DNA of 10,445 nt from Candidatus Omnitrophota bacterium (GTDB lineage: Bacteria > Omnitrophota > Omnitrophia > Omnitrophales > Aquincolibacteriaceae), in the NCBI GenBank assembly GCA_023246985.1, contig JAHFHJ010000009.1, positions 3,322-13,766 on the forward strand. The letters run 5' to 3'. Shown one piece after another: positions 1 to 6,124 of the stretch. A program made the position numbers and the translations under genes. A model generated the notes under the pieces. It searched no databases. It was given only the letters and a program-made list of their open reading frames with translations, and had not been told where the DNA came from. Every line of letters begins with the position of its first letter. The first letter of the stretch is position 1.

Positions 1-1113
1 GCATACCGTTTCACACATTATACAACCAAGAAGAAGGACGATCCGCCGAAAGCGCCGGAATTCGTAGAGCTTGTCTCCGAAGCGAAGGATGGGATTTCCG
101 CCATGCGTTCCGCCGTAGCGCGTTCGGAGAAAATCGCCAGGGCGGTGATTCTGGCGCGGGATCTGAACAATGAGCCGGCGAATATCATGAACCCGCCGCG
201 GCTTGCCAGCGAAGCCAAGAAGCTCGCGGCCGAGAGAAAACTGGGGTGCAAAGTTTTCGGGCTCGCTCAACTCAAAAAATTGAACATGAACGGAATCCTG
301 GCCGTGAATCAGGGGAGTGTGACGCCGCCGGTCCTGATCGTGATGGAATACGGGAAAGAACATAAAGACAAGGGAACGGTCTGTCTTGTCGGGAAGGGCG
401 TGACCTTTGACACCGGCGGTATTTCCATCAAGCCTGCGAAGGGTATGGAAGAAATGAAATACGACAAGTCCGGCGCGATCGCGGTGATCGCAACCCTGGG
501 GCTTGCGGCGGATCTTCAATTGCCGCTTCATATCGTGGGCCTCACGCCGGCGGTGGAGAACAATGTCGCCAATGATCCGCAGCGGCCCGGAGATATTATC
601 CGGATGCACAACGGGAAAACCGTAGAAGTGATGAATACGGACGCGGAGGGGCGGCTCATCCTCGCGGATGCCTTATCCTATTGTGGGAAATTCAAACCCA
701 TGGCGATTATCGACGCGGCGACGCTCACCGGCATGTGCCATCACACGTTCGGGGACAAGACCTGCGGAATCCTCGGAACGGACCAAAAGCTGATCGATGC
801 AATCCAGAAGGCCGGCGAAAAAGTCGGGGAACGGTGCTGGCAGCTTCCGTTGTGGGAGGAGTACGGGGAATGTATTAAATCGCATCACTCAGACCTTCGG
901 AATACCGGGGATGGCTACGCGGGAACGATCACGGCCGCGATGTTCCTTAAAGAATTTGTGCCGGCCAAAACGCCCTGGGTCCATCTGGATATTGCGGGGA
1001 CGGCTTGGTGCACGAAGGACCGTTTTGACTGTCCCAAAGGCGCGAATGGGTTCGGGGTGCGGCTTTTCGCCGAAGTCCTTTCGAATTGGAGCTCTGGAAA
1101 CGTTTCAAAATAA
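1..1113 (+). CDS. pepA: Leucyl aminopeptidase, M17 family (5' end cut off)
   Basis: Cytosolic dinuclear-metal aminopeptidase that removes N-terminal residues from peptides. The frame is open from base 1, so the N-terminal macrodomain-like part lies outside the window; 370 codons are visible. In fragment numbering, the segment VGKGVTFDTGG carries the metal ligands K132 and D137. K144 in ISIKP matches the catalytic lysine, D155 follows in MKYD, and the family signature NTDAEGRL at 634-657 supplies D214, E216 and the catalytic R218. All residues expected from the E. coli PepA comparison are present. The entry YRFTHYTTKK at the left edge is also typical of the linker before the catalytic domain. 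No terminator of the GC-hairpin plus T-run kind follows directly, only the inverted-repeat element from 1115. Family assignment is very secure; the symbol follows the E. coli name. Confidence 0.96.
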   Translation, partial: AYRFTHYTTKKKDDPPKAPEFVELVSEAKDGISAMRSAVARSEKIARAVILARDLNNEPANIMNPPRLASEAKKLAAERKLGCKVFGLAQLKKLNMNGILAVNQGSVTPPVLIVMEYGKEHKDKGTVCLVGKGVTFDTGGISIKPAKGMEEMKYDKSGAIAVIATLGLAADLQLPLHIVGLTPAVENNVANDPQRPGDIIRMHNGKTVEVMNTDAEGRLILADALSYCGKFKPMAIIDAATLTGMCHHTFGDKTCGILGTDQKLIDAIQKAGEKVGERCWQLPLWEEYGECIKSHHSDLRNTGDGYAGTITAAMFLKEFVPAKTPWVHLDIAGTAWCTKDRFDCPKGANGFGVRLFAEVLSNWSSGNVSK

Positions 1114-1114
1114 G

Positions 1115-1164
1115 ATATCAAGTATCAAGGCGTCAAAGTATCAAGGCAATGATACGATGATACT
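1115..1164. repeat. Nested GTATCA/TGATAC inverted-repeat element
   Basis: Directly after the pepA stop, the word AGTATCAAGGC occurs twice (1121-1131 and 1137-1147), followed by two copies of ATGATAC (1149-1155 and 1157-1163). The copies are mutually complementary. AGTATCA at 1121-1127 pairs with TGATACT at 1158-1164, and inside it GTATCA at 1138-1143 pairs with TGATAC at 1150-1155 across a 6-nt loop. The result is a nested, hairpin-forming cluster of short repeats. It has no T-run, so it is not a classical terminator. It may protect the pepA transcript 3' end or be a dispersed intergenic repeat. Function is not known. Confidence 0.5.
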
Positions 1165-1264
1165 CTGACACACTGACCCCCCTTGGTTCAAACGGGGTAA
1201 AGATTTTCTCTGGGAAGTCGTTAAATAAAGAGCAGGAACATAGTCAATTTTAAGGAGAAAACCT

Positions 1265-1708
1265 ATGAGAAAAACCCTTTCGTGTTCGGTCGTTTTTTTG
1301 ATGATTTTCGCATCGTTATCTTCCTCCGTTTTTGCAGCAGGCGCCAAAGAATTCGGGGCCTCGCTGCTTTTGCCGACGACGGGTCAGGCACTCAACGGCG
1401 AGATCGGAGCCACCAAAACCAAGATCATGGCGGGCATTGAAGTGGCCGCTGTGACCACGACGATCCTCCTCGCGACGCTGACGAGCGGCGGCCTCTTTTG
1501 GGTCGGGCTCGGTCCCCTGATCGCCAACCACGCGTGGAGCGCTACGGATGCTTTCAAGACCGCGCAGAGCGGCAATAACAGCAATGACCCTTATATCCAA
1601 CAGCAGCTTTCTTCGGCCCAGCGGACCCTGGACATGTCCCGTCAGAACCGTTTTGACAGGGAATCTGATATTCGCCAGAGAATCCTCAGAGCCGGCGAGC
1701 AGTCCTGA
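1265..1708 (+). CDS. Secreted or membrane-anchored protein of unknown function (DUF5683-like pattern)
   Basis: A 147-residue protein with good ribosome binding (AAGGAG at 1252-1257, 7 nt before ATG). Residues 1-25 form a signal peptide with basic MRK, a hydrophobic core and an SVFAAGA cleavage region. A second hydrophobic stretch at about 55-88 is rich in Ala, Thr, Leu and Gly and is probably one or two membrane passes. The C-terminal 50 residues are polar, Gln- and Arg-rich and probably helical. The motif LLPTTGQALNGE (35-46) and the later ANHAWSATDAFKTA (87-100) recall the P-x-x-GQ-x-x-NGE and aspartate-helix pattern of small bacterial membrane proteins of the DUF5683/TM2 kind. That resemblance is from memory and unproven. 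The gene stands alone, with 151 bp before it and stem-loops after it. Confidence 0.85.
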   Translation: MRKTLSCSVVFLMIFASLSSSVFAAGAKEFGASLLLPTTGQALNGEIGATKTKIMAGIEVAAVTTTILLATLTSGGLFWVGLGPLIANHAWSATDAFKTAQSGNNSNDPYIQQQLSSAQRTLDMSRQNRFDRESDIRQRILRAGEQS

Positions 1709-1744
1709 TTCTCGTTCATTTTAAATCAAAGAGTAATGAAGGTC

Positions 1745-1810
1745 GTCCAAACTTTTTCTTTTTTTTCCAAAAAGGAAGTTCGGACAGCGATCATTAAAGA
1801 ATCGCTTTTT
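1745..1810 (+). other. Two stem-loops upstream of the main terminator
   Basis: GTCCAAACTT (1745-1754) pairs with AAGTTCGGAC (1776-1785) at 9 of 10 positions around a T-rich loop. Immediately after, AGCGAT (1786-1791) pairs with ATCGCT (1801-1806) and is followed by a run of Ts. The second hairpin resembles a weak intrinsic terminator. With the strong hairpin at 1828, three structures lie in tandem in 120 bases. They may be a staged terminator for the upstream secreted-protein gene or a structured leader for rsmB. A 33-codon open frame (1736-1837) crosses the region. Confidence 0.4.
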
Positions 1811-1827
1811 GATCTTCCGATATTGTC

Positions 1828-1864
1828 AAAGGCCTGATCCGCGCTGATCAGGCCTTTTCTTTTC
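1828..1864 (+). terminator. Strong intrinsic terminator before rsmB
   Basis: A perfect 12-bp stem, AAAGGCCTGATC (1828-1839) with GATCAGGCCTTT (1846-1857), encloses a 6-nt loop and is followed by a T-rich tail (TTTTCTTTT). The A-rich 5' arm would let it act in both directions. It ends only 20 bases before the rsmB start codon, so it either terminates the 1265-1708 transcript or attenuates entry into rsmB. Confidence 0.85.
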
Positions 1865-1884
1865 CACTCCACGCAAAGGATTTC

Positions 1885-3204
1885 ATGAAAAACAACCCGA
1901 GACGGCTTGTTCTATCGCAGCTCCGCATGACGGCGGAAGTTTGGCGGGGTGTCGAAAAAGATCTCTGGCCTGCGGACCGCTGGCTTGCGCGGTATTTTTA
2001 TCAAAACCGCAAAAAGGTCGGCTCCCGCGACCGCAAATTTCTTTCTGAAACGATCTACGCGGCTTTCCGCAACAAAAGCTTTCTGGAGGCCTGGATTGAA
2101 AAAGCCAAGCCCCGGCCCATTTTGAATGATATCGAAAAAGCCGAATTGTTCTGCCTTTTCGCCGCCTCAAAAGAAGGGCTTATTTCAAAAGAAGATTTTC
2201 GTGAGCTCTTCAAACAAAACGAAAGAGTCTATGCGGCGTTGCAGCAGCATATTCTTCCCGAAGGCGAGGGGACGAAATCCAAAGAAGAAATGATGGCGCT
2301 TCTTTATTCTTTCCCCTTATGGCTTGTTCGGCGTTGGATCGAAGCTTTTGGCGTGAAGGAGACGGAGGGCTTGCTCGGATTCTTTCAGGAGCGGCCGTTG
2401 CTCGTGCTTCGCGCCAACACGCTCAAGATCAGCCGTAAAAAACTTGTCGACATGTTTCGCCGCATGGGGGTGGAAGCCAATTCCACAACGCGCTCTTACT
2501 ACGGTCTTATCCTTCAGGAGCGGCGCAATGTGTTCGATACGCCGGCGTTCCGGGACGGATGGTTTGAAGTCCAGGATGAGGGCAGTCAGATGGTCTGCCA
2601 AAAAATGGAGCCTCAACCCGGAGAGAATATTTGGGATGTTTGTGCCGGGGGCGGCGGGAAGAGCCTGCTTTTGGCGGCGATCATGGAAAATAAAGGACGG
2701 ATTGTGGCGACCGACCTTCGTGCTTACAAATTGGAGGAATTGAAAAAGCGGGCCAAGCGGGCCGGGGTTTTTAATATCTTTCCAGCCGAACTGGAACGTA
2801 TGGCGGGACTCAGACTTGCGCAGAAGGGGTTCGACCGGATCCTGGTGGATGCGCCGTGTTCCGGGACCGGAACCCTGGGTCGGAATCCCGACGCGAAATG
2901 GAAACTGAATCCCTCGTGGTTCGAAACGCTTCCCAAAGAACAACTTTCAATCCTTGAAAAAGCTTTGCCCTATCTGGCAAAAACCGGCAAACTATATTAC
3001 GCGACCTGTTCGGTAGAGGCCGCGGAGAACGAAGAGGTGGTAAATGCTTTTCTCGCGGCGCATCCGGAGCTTCAGGTCGTTCCCTGCGGAGAAGAAGGCG
3101 GGAAGTTTTTTAAGCTTTGGCCTCCCGAGAGCGGGACGGACGGTTTCTTCCTTGCAATTTTCAAAAAAAATAATCAAGGCCCAACAACGGAGAGTCAAGT
3201 ATGA
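1885..3204 (+). CDS. rsmB: RsmB-like rRNA cytosine-C5 methyltransferase (NOL1/NOP2/Sun family)
   Basis: A 439-residue SAM-dependent RNA m5C methyltransferase. By family analogy it modifies C967 of 16S rRNA in the cytoplasm, although the exact target cannot be read from sequence. The N-terminal 100 residues are helical and NusB-like, with the GSRDRKFLSETIYAAFR stretch near 47-62. The catalytic domain has the SAM-binding motif DVCAGGGGKS (251-260), a slight variant of the usual CAAPGGKT. It also has motif IV DAPCSGTG with C325, and motif VI ATCSVEAAENEEV with the expected nucleophile C375. The C-terminal FFLAIFKK strand is also typical. Length agrees with the roughly 430-residue family norm. 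AAAGGA (1875-1880) supports the ATG. The stop overlaps the next gene as ATGA, which suggests translational coupling. Confidence 0.9.
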   Translation: MKNNPRRLVLSQLRMTAEVWRGVEKDLWPADRWLARYFYQNRKKVGSRDRKFLSETIYAAFRNKSFLEAWIEKAKPRPILNDIEKAELFCLFAASKEGLISKEDFRELFKQNERVYAALQQHILPEGEGTKSKEEMMALLYSFPLWLVRRWIEAFGVKETEGLLGFFQERPLLVLRANTLKISRKKLVDMFRRMGVEANSTTRSYYGLILQERRNVFDTPAFRDGWFEVQDEGSQMVCQKMEPQPGENIWDVCAGGGGKSLLLAAIMENKGRIVATDLRAYKLEELKKRAKRAGVFNIFPAELERMAGLRLAQKGFDRILVDAPCSGTGTLGRNPDAKWKLNPSWFETLPKEQLSILEKALPYLAKTGKLYYATCSVEAAENEEVVNAFLAAHPELQVVPCGEEGGKFFKLWPPESGTDGFFLAIFKKNNQGPTTESQV

Positions 3205-3566
3205 AAAAAATAACAGCGTGGATCTTTCTGGGGTTTTTATTCCTCGGAACCTCCTCTCTTTTTGCGGAAGAGACGGTGAAAAAACAGAACGCTTTGGAAC
3301 AGATCGGGTCCATCGAAAAACGCGGGTTCGTGAACTTTGCCACGGCGCTCGGCGAGTTTGCGTATGCCGTTCAGGGCGAAAAAAAAGACCATCCCAAGGT
3401 TTGGCCTGCGACCTATATTCCGCGCGTGTTCATGAACCTGGCAATACGGGCGTTTTCCGGAGTGAATGATTTTATAGTGCTTCCCTGGTATGCGGCCGCA
3501 GCGAAGGATGATACGCCTCTGACGCGGCGGTTCGAACTTCCGGATTATGTTTGGCAAAAAGAATAA
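3201..3566 (+). CDS. Small exported protein, divergent TIGR04073-like
   Basis: A 121-residue exported protein. Residues 1-22 are a signal peptide (MKKITAW, hydrophobic core, SLFA before EE). The mature part starts with a charged helix and then RGFVNFATALGEF (41-53). This follows the same R-G-x-x-N-x-x-T pattern as RGFLNALTS in the gene at 5093-5611. The centre is tryptophan- and proline-rich (HPKVWPATYIPR, 64-75), followed by RAFSGVNDFIVLPWY (83-97) and a C-terminal ELPDYVWQKE. No lipobox and no PEP-CTERM tail are visible. The start codon overlaps the rsmB stop as ATGA, with GGAGAG at 3189-3194 as ribosome site. trmJ follows after 37 bases, so all three are probably cotranscribed. Family membership is inferred from the shared pattern; function is unknown. 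Confidence 0.8.
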   Translation: MKKITAWIFLGFLFLGTSSLFAEETVKKQNALEQIGSIEKRGFVNFATALGEFAYAVQGEKKDHPKVWPATYIPRVFMNLAIRAFSGVNDFIVLPWYAAAAKDDTPLTRRFELPDYVWQKE

Positions 3567-3603
3567 TCACGTCGCACGCTCCGGCTGAAATAGCCTCCTT
3601 CCG

Positions 3604-4341
3604 ATGAAGCGCGAAAACATAGCGATCATTCTCGTTTCCCCTGAAAATCCCGACAACATCGGCGCAGTGGCCCGGGCTGTCAAGAATATGGGCTTCTCGG
3701 ACCTGCGTTTGGTAGCACCGCCGCGCGGATGGCGGGCGCAAAGTAAAAAGATGGCAATGTCTGCCGATGATATTTTGAAAAAAGCGCGAGAATTTTCTTC
3801 ATTACAAGAAACAATACGGGATCTTGGGCTTGTGATCGGGACAACGCGTCGTTCAGGGGGTCGCCGCGGGGCTTTTCTTTCTTTCAACGGAACCATTTCG
3901 AAAGTTCGCGGAAATTCCTTCCGTCAAAAAATCGGGATCGTTTTTGGCCGTGAATCCAAAGGATTGGCTAACGAGGAAAGCACACATTGCGACCATTTGG
4001 TGAGAATCCCCACGGGGTTCGCGTATCCTTCGCTTAATCTCGCGCAAGCCGTAATGGTCATGCTGTTTGCTCTTTCATGGGATTGGCATCGGGACCGGGG
4101 CGCAGTCTCTGAGATTTCACCCGAAAAAGCTTTGAATAAAAAGGAGATCGAGGTTACGATCTCACATTTTGAGGAAGCGCTAAAGGCGTTAGGATATAGA
4201 AAAGGCGGGGCGGATCTTTTGCCTCGAATTCTCAACACTTTTCGCGGGTTGATCAAACGCAATGGGCTTTTGGAGCCGGAGGCTCAAATGATCAAAGGAC
4301 TTTCACGGAAGATCCGGGCAAAGGTTGGTTCGTCCCGTTAA
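3604..4341 (+). CDS. trmJ: TrmJ-like tRNA 2'-O-methyltransferase (SPOUT superfamily)
   Basis: A 245-residue SpoU/TrmH-type RNA ribose methyltransferase. TrmJ enzymes methylate the ribose of nucleotide 32 in tRNA anticodon loops. All three knot motifs are visible: motif 1 PENPDNIGAVARAVKNMGF (13-31) with N18 and R24, motif 2 GIVFGRESKGLANEE (111-125) and motif 3 IPTGFAYPSLNLAQAV (135-150). The SLNLAQAV form and the extra 85-residue helical C-terminal tail (EAQMIKGLSRKIR near the end) favour TrmJ over TrmH or TrmL. ATG 3604 is the only usable ATG start because an in-frame TGA lies at 3586-3588. No Shine-Dalgarno precedes it. Instead the complement-like CCTCCTT sits at 3594-3600. Translation may depend on coupling to the upstream gene. 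Substrate specificity is inferred. Confidence 0.88.
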   Translation: MKRENIAIILVSPENPDNIGAVARAVKNMGFSDLRLVAPPRGWRAQSKKMAMSADDILKKAREFSSLQETIRDLGLVIGTTRRSGGRRGAFLSFNGTISKVRGNSFRQKIGIVFGRESKGLANEESTHCDHLVRIPTGFAYPSLNLAQAVMVMLFALSWDWHRDRGAVSEISPEKALNKKEIEVTISHFEEALKALGYRKGGADLLPRILNTFRGLIKRNGLLEPEAQMIKGLSRKIRAKVGSSR

Positions 4342-4343
4342 AG

Positions 4344-4374
4344 TTGGGTCGATCATGCGTGGAGGGAGTATAAT
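4344..4374 (+). promoter_or_regulatory. Promoter of pyrE
   Basis: A perfect -10 hexamer TATAAT lies at 4369-4374. The best -35 is TTGGGT at 4344-4349 with a slightly long 19-bp spacer. It begins just after the trmJ stop and would give a leader of about 50 nt containing a small CGCC/GGCG hairpin. This suggests pyrE is transcribed independently of the rsmB-trmJ unit. Confidence 0.5.
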
Positions 4375-4431
4375 CACGGCCGGATCGCCCTTCATAGGCG
4401 GGCAGAATAACCGAAAAGGAGTTATAAATTT

Positions 4432-4977
4432 ATGGACGAACAAACATTGAAACAGGAATTACTGAAGTTGATCCAGGGAAAGGCCGTGGTACGCGGGGAG
4501 CGCAAACTCGCTTCCGGAAAGATCTCACAGTATTACATCGATGGCAAGCAGGTCACGCTTGATGCCCAGGGGCTGTTCCTAGCGGCCAAGCTGATCCTTC
4601 ACATGGCTCAAGCGGCTGGTGCTGATGCGGTGGGCGGGCCGACGCTTGGCGCGGATCCTCTCGCGGCCGCAGTGTCGGTCTTAAGCTCCCAGAGCGGAAA
4701 ACCGCTCAAGGCATTTATTGTCCGCAAGGAAACCAAAGATCACGGGATGCAGAAAATGATCGAAGGTCCGGCCCTGGCACCGGGCGACAAAGTGGTCATG
4801 CTCGAAGATGTGATCACGACCGGGGGATCAGTTTTGAAAGCCATCAGGGAAGTGGAAGCCCTAGGAGCAAAAATTATTAAAACGATCTGTCTTGTAGATC
4901 GTAACGAAGGAGCTCCGGAGACACTCGCTAATTATCATTACTCGCCGATCTTCACGCTTCGCGACCTAGGTCTGTGA
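4432..4977 (+). CDS. pyrE: Orotate phosphoribosyltransferase
   Basis: A 181-residue cytosolic enzyme that converts orotate and PRPP to orotidine 5'-monophosphate, the fifth step of de novo pyrimidine synthesis. The PRPP-binding signature VMLEDVITTGGSV (122-134) contains the paired acidic E125-D126. The flexible catalytic loop FIVRKETKDHG (95-105) has R98, K99, K102 and H104. The substrate-side segments ASGKISQYYIDGK (27-39) and GGPTLGADPLA (68-78) are also typical. Length is that of a stand-alone single-domain PyrE, with no decarboxylase fusion. AAGGAG at 4416-4421 is 10 nt before the ATG. No other pyrimidine gene is in the window. A GC-rich terminator follows 60 bases after the stop. Confidence 0.95.
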   Translation: MDEQTLKQELLKLIQGKAVVRGERKLASGKISQYYIDGKQVTLDAQGLFLAAKLILHMAQAAGADAVGGPTLGADPLAAAVSVLSSQSGKPLKAFIVRKETKDHGMQKMIEGPALAPGDKVVMLEDVITTGGSVLKAIREVEALGAKIIKTICLVDRNEGAPETLANYHYSPIFTLRDLGL

Positions 4978-5038
4978 CGACCGCGCCATTTTTAATTTTT
5001 AGGGGTCCACGGTACCAGGCCATAATCTTTCAAGACAT

Positions 5039-5076
5039 AAAAAAAGCGCTCTGCCAAACGGCGGGGCGCTTTTTTT
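5039..5076. terminator. Bidirectional terminator between pyrE and the convergent exported-protein gene
   Basis: A 15-bp stem, AAAAAGCGCTCTGCC (5041-5055) with GGCGGGGCGCTTTTT (5060-5074), closes on a 4-nt AAAC loop with two G-T pairs. A and T runs on both sides allow termination in both directions. It serves pyrE on the plus strand and the gene at 5093-5611 on the minus strand. The hairpin is almost identical to that at 7850-7883. Confidence 0.9.
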
Positions 5077-5092
5077 ATATCGAAGAGCGACT

Positions 5093-5611
5093 TTATTTTT
5101 TCACATAATCGTAAGGATTGTGTTTCTTAGCCACCTTTTTGCGGACCGGAGCGGCCTGTGTTTCCGTAACCGTCACGAGGGGTTCTTGCGGAACGGGTTC
5201 GGAGACGGCCGGCTGGACGAATGGCGTCTGGACCGGCTTAACGACCGCAGATTGTTCTTCTAGGCAATTATCGTAGGATTTCGCGACCGGGAAACCATTG
5301 AATCCCGGGACCCAAAAAAAGGCCACATCCACGATGCCCGAACCGGCGCGGAGTGTCGTGCAGCCGAGACCGCTGGCCAAGCCGGTGAGCGTTCCAATAA
5401 ACGGGGTTTCGGTTTTTGTTTTATTGACAGTCTGGACCACGATATCGACAGGGCTTGTCAGCGCGTTGAGAAAGCCGCGACCGAGCATCCCGCCGATTTT
5501 TTCTTTATAGAGATCGGACTGTGCCATTTCCCAAACATCTTTCGCGAAGCTCACTGGGACCAGCAAAAAAGCGCAGATCACGAGAGCCAGCAACGCTTTG
5601 ACCTTCTTCAT
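5093..5611 (-). CDS. Exported protein, TIGR04073 family-like, with Pro-rich tail
   Basis: A 172-residue protein. I start it at the second methionine because AGGGAGG lies 5-6 nt upstream and MKKVKALLAL then begins a clean signal peptide, ending near SFA (21-23). The core EKIGGMLGRGFLNALTSPVDIV (37-58, without gaps) aligns in pattern with EKAVGKLGYGLTNTLLGW of the gene at 7489. It is followed by a Gly-rich hydrophobic segment and VDVAFFWVPGFNG (94-106). This order is what I remember of the TIGR04073 exosortase-associated family. The mature protein has two cysteines (C84, C116) that could form a disulfide. Beyond residue 118 comes a Pro/Glu/Val linker and a strongly basic end (RKKVAKKHNPYDYVKK), absent from the other two copies. 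It is presumably periplasmic or envelope-located; function is unknown. Confidence 0.85.
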   Translation of the reverse strand: MKKVKALLALVICAFLLVPVSFAKDVWEMAQSDLYKEKIGGMLGRGFLNALTSPVDIVVQTVNKTKTETPFIGTLTGLASGLGCTTLRAGSGIVDVAFFWVPGFNGFPVAKSYDNCLEEQSAVVKPVQTPFVQPAVSEPVPQEPLVTVTETQAAPVRKKVAKKHNPYDYVKK

Positions 5612-5689
5612 GAACAACCTCCCTTTTTTATAAAATTTTGAAAATAGCCAAAAGGCCAAAAAAGCCTGATGCGAACTGAACGAGTTTAG

Positions 5690-5718
5690 ATACTACAATG
5701 AATAAAAATAACAAGCAA
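5690..5718 (-). promoter_or_regulatory. Candidate promoter of the 5093-5611 gene
   Basis: On the minus strand, TTGCTT (5718-5713) is followed by exactly 17 bases and TAGTAT (5695-5690). This would give a leader of about 70 nt before the ATG. The -10 is also one of the four TAGTAT repeats of this region. Confidence 0.4.
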
Positions 5719-5809
5719 TAATATTTTTATTTAAAGAATCGATTTTTTGTAAGCATATTAAAGGCAACAGGTTACAAGAACTCACAAAAAGCGTAAAAAC
5801 TAGCAACTA

Positions 5810-5838
5810 TTGACAATTTATAGTATCTGATGTAGGTT
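5810..5838 (+). promoter_or_regulatory. Candidate promoter of the helix-turn-helix gene
   Basis: A consensus -35 TTGACA at 5810-5815 is followed after 17 bases by TAGGTT at 5833-5838, a weak -10 that keeps the most conserved T, A and final T. The predicted leader is about 55 nt and contains the TATAGCTATA palindrome and two TAGTAT copies, which would suit autoregulation. Confidence 0.45.
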
Positions 5839-5899
5839 ATGCTGTAGTATATAGCTATAACAATCTTAAAAATAGCAATACTAAACAAGGAGAACTAGA

Positions 5900-6124
5900 A
5901 TGGAACAACCGAAAGAGCAGAACCAGGAGTATCAATATCCGAGGCGCGAGCGCTCCCAGATCATGACGCCCAAAGAAGCGGGGAAATATCTCGGGTTTCA
6001 TCTCGTGACGGTCTATCGTTTGCTGAAGAAGGGTGAGGTTCCGGCGACGAAGATCGGCGGGCAGTGGCGTTTCAAGAAAGATGTTCTGGATGCCTGGCTG
6101 ACGGATCGGATGAATCAGAAATAA
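5900..6124 (+). CDS. Excisionase-type helix-turn-helix DNA-binding protein
   Basis: A 74-residue small DNA-binding protein. After a polar, charged N-terminus of about 20 residues comes a complete HTH_17 (excisionase/MerR-like) domain. It comprises MTPKEAGKYLGFHLVTVYRL (22-41), the turn KKGEVPATKIGG (43-54) and the wing QWRFKKDVLDAWL (55-67). AAGGAG at 5887-5892 is 7 nt before the ATG. Despite the family name, no integrase, phage or plasmid gene is near, so a chromosomal transcription regulator of the BldC-like size class is more likely than a true excisionase. Its long AT-rich upstream region with repeated TAGTAT suggests autoregulation or control of the divergent exported-protein gene. Its last 10 bases overlap the 3' end of mutY. 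Confidence 0.9.
   Translation: MEQPKEQNQEYQYPRRERSQIMTPKEAGKYLGFHLVTVYRLLKKGEVPATKIGGQWRFKKDVLDAWLTDRMNQK

Larger units (their letters stand above)
5612..5899. promoter_or_regulatory. AT-rich divergent regulatory region
   Basis: Nearly 290 bases between two divergent genes with roughly 30% G+C by my hand count, far lower than the flanking genes. I find no convincing coding frame. It holds candidate promoters in both directions and four copies of TAGTAT: 5690-5695 (minus), 5821-5826 (plus), 5845-5850 (plus) and 5878-5883 (minus). A perfect 10-bp palindrome, TATAGCTATA, lies at 5850-5859. The arrangement fits a regulatory region bound by a repressor, possibly the helix-turn-helix protein encoded next to it. 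Confidence 0.5.

Noticed and set aside
1171..1264. Riboswitch (for example cyclic-di-GMP) in the leader of the 1265-1708 gene
   Set aside because: I looked for the conserved GEMM core and tetraloop receptor pattern and found only a loose ACCCC/GGGGT pairing.
2317..2943. 208-codon open frame on the minus strand inside rsmB
   Set aside because: It is antisense to the SAM-binding and catalytic motifs of rsmB and shows no motif of its own.
5900..6124. Excisionase-family protein as evidence for a prophage or integrative element
   Set aside because: No integrase, attachment-site repeat, tRNA or phage gene is visible. HTH_17 domains are common in chromosomal regulators.
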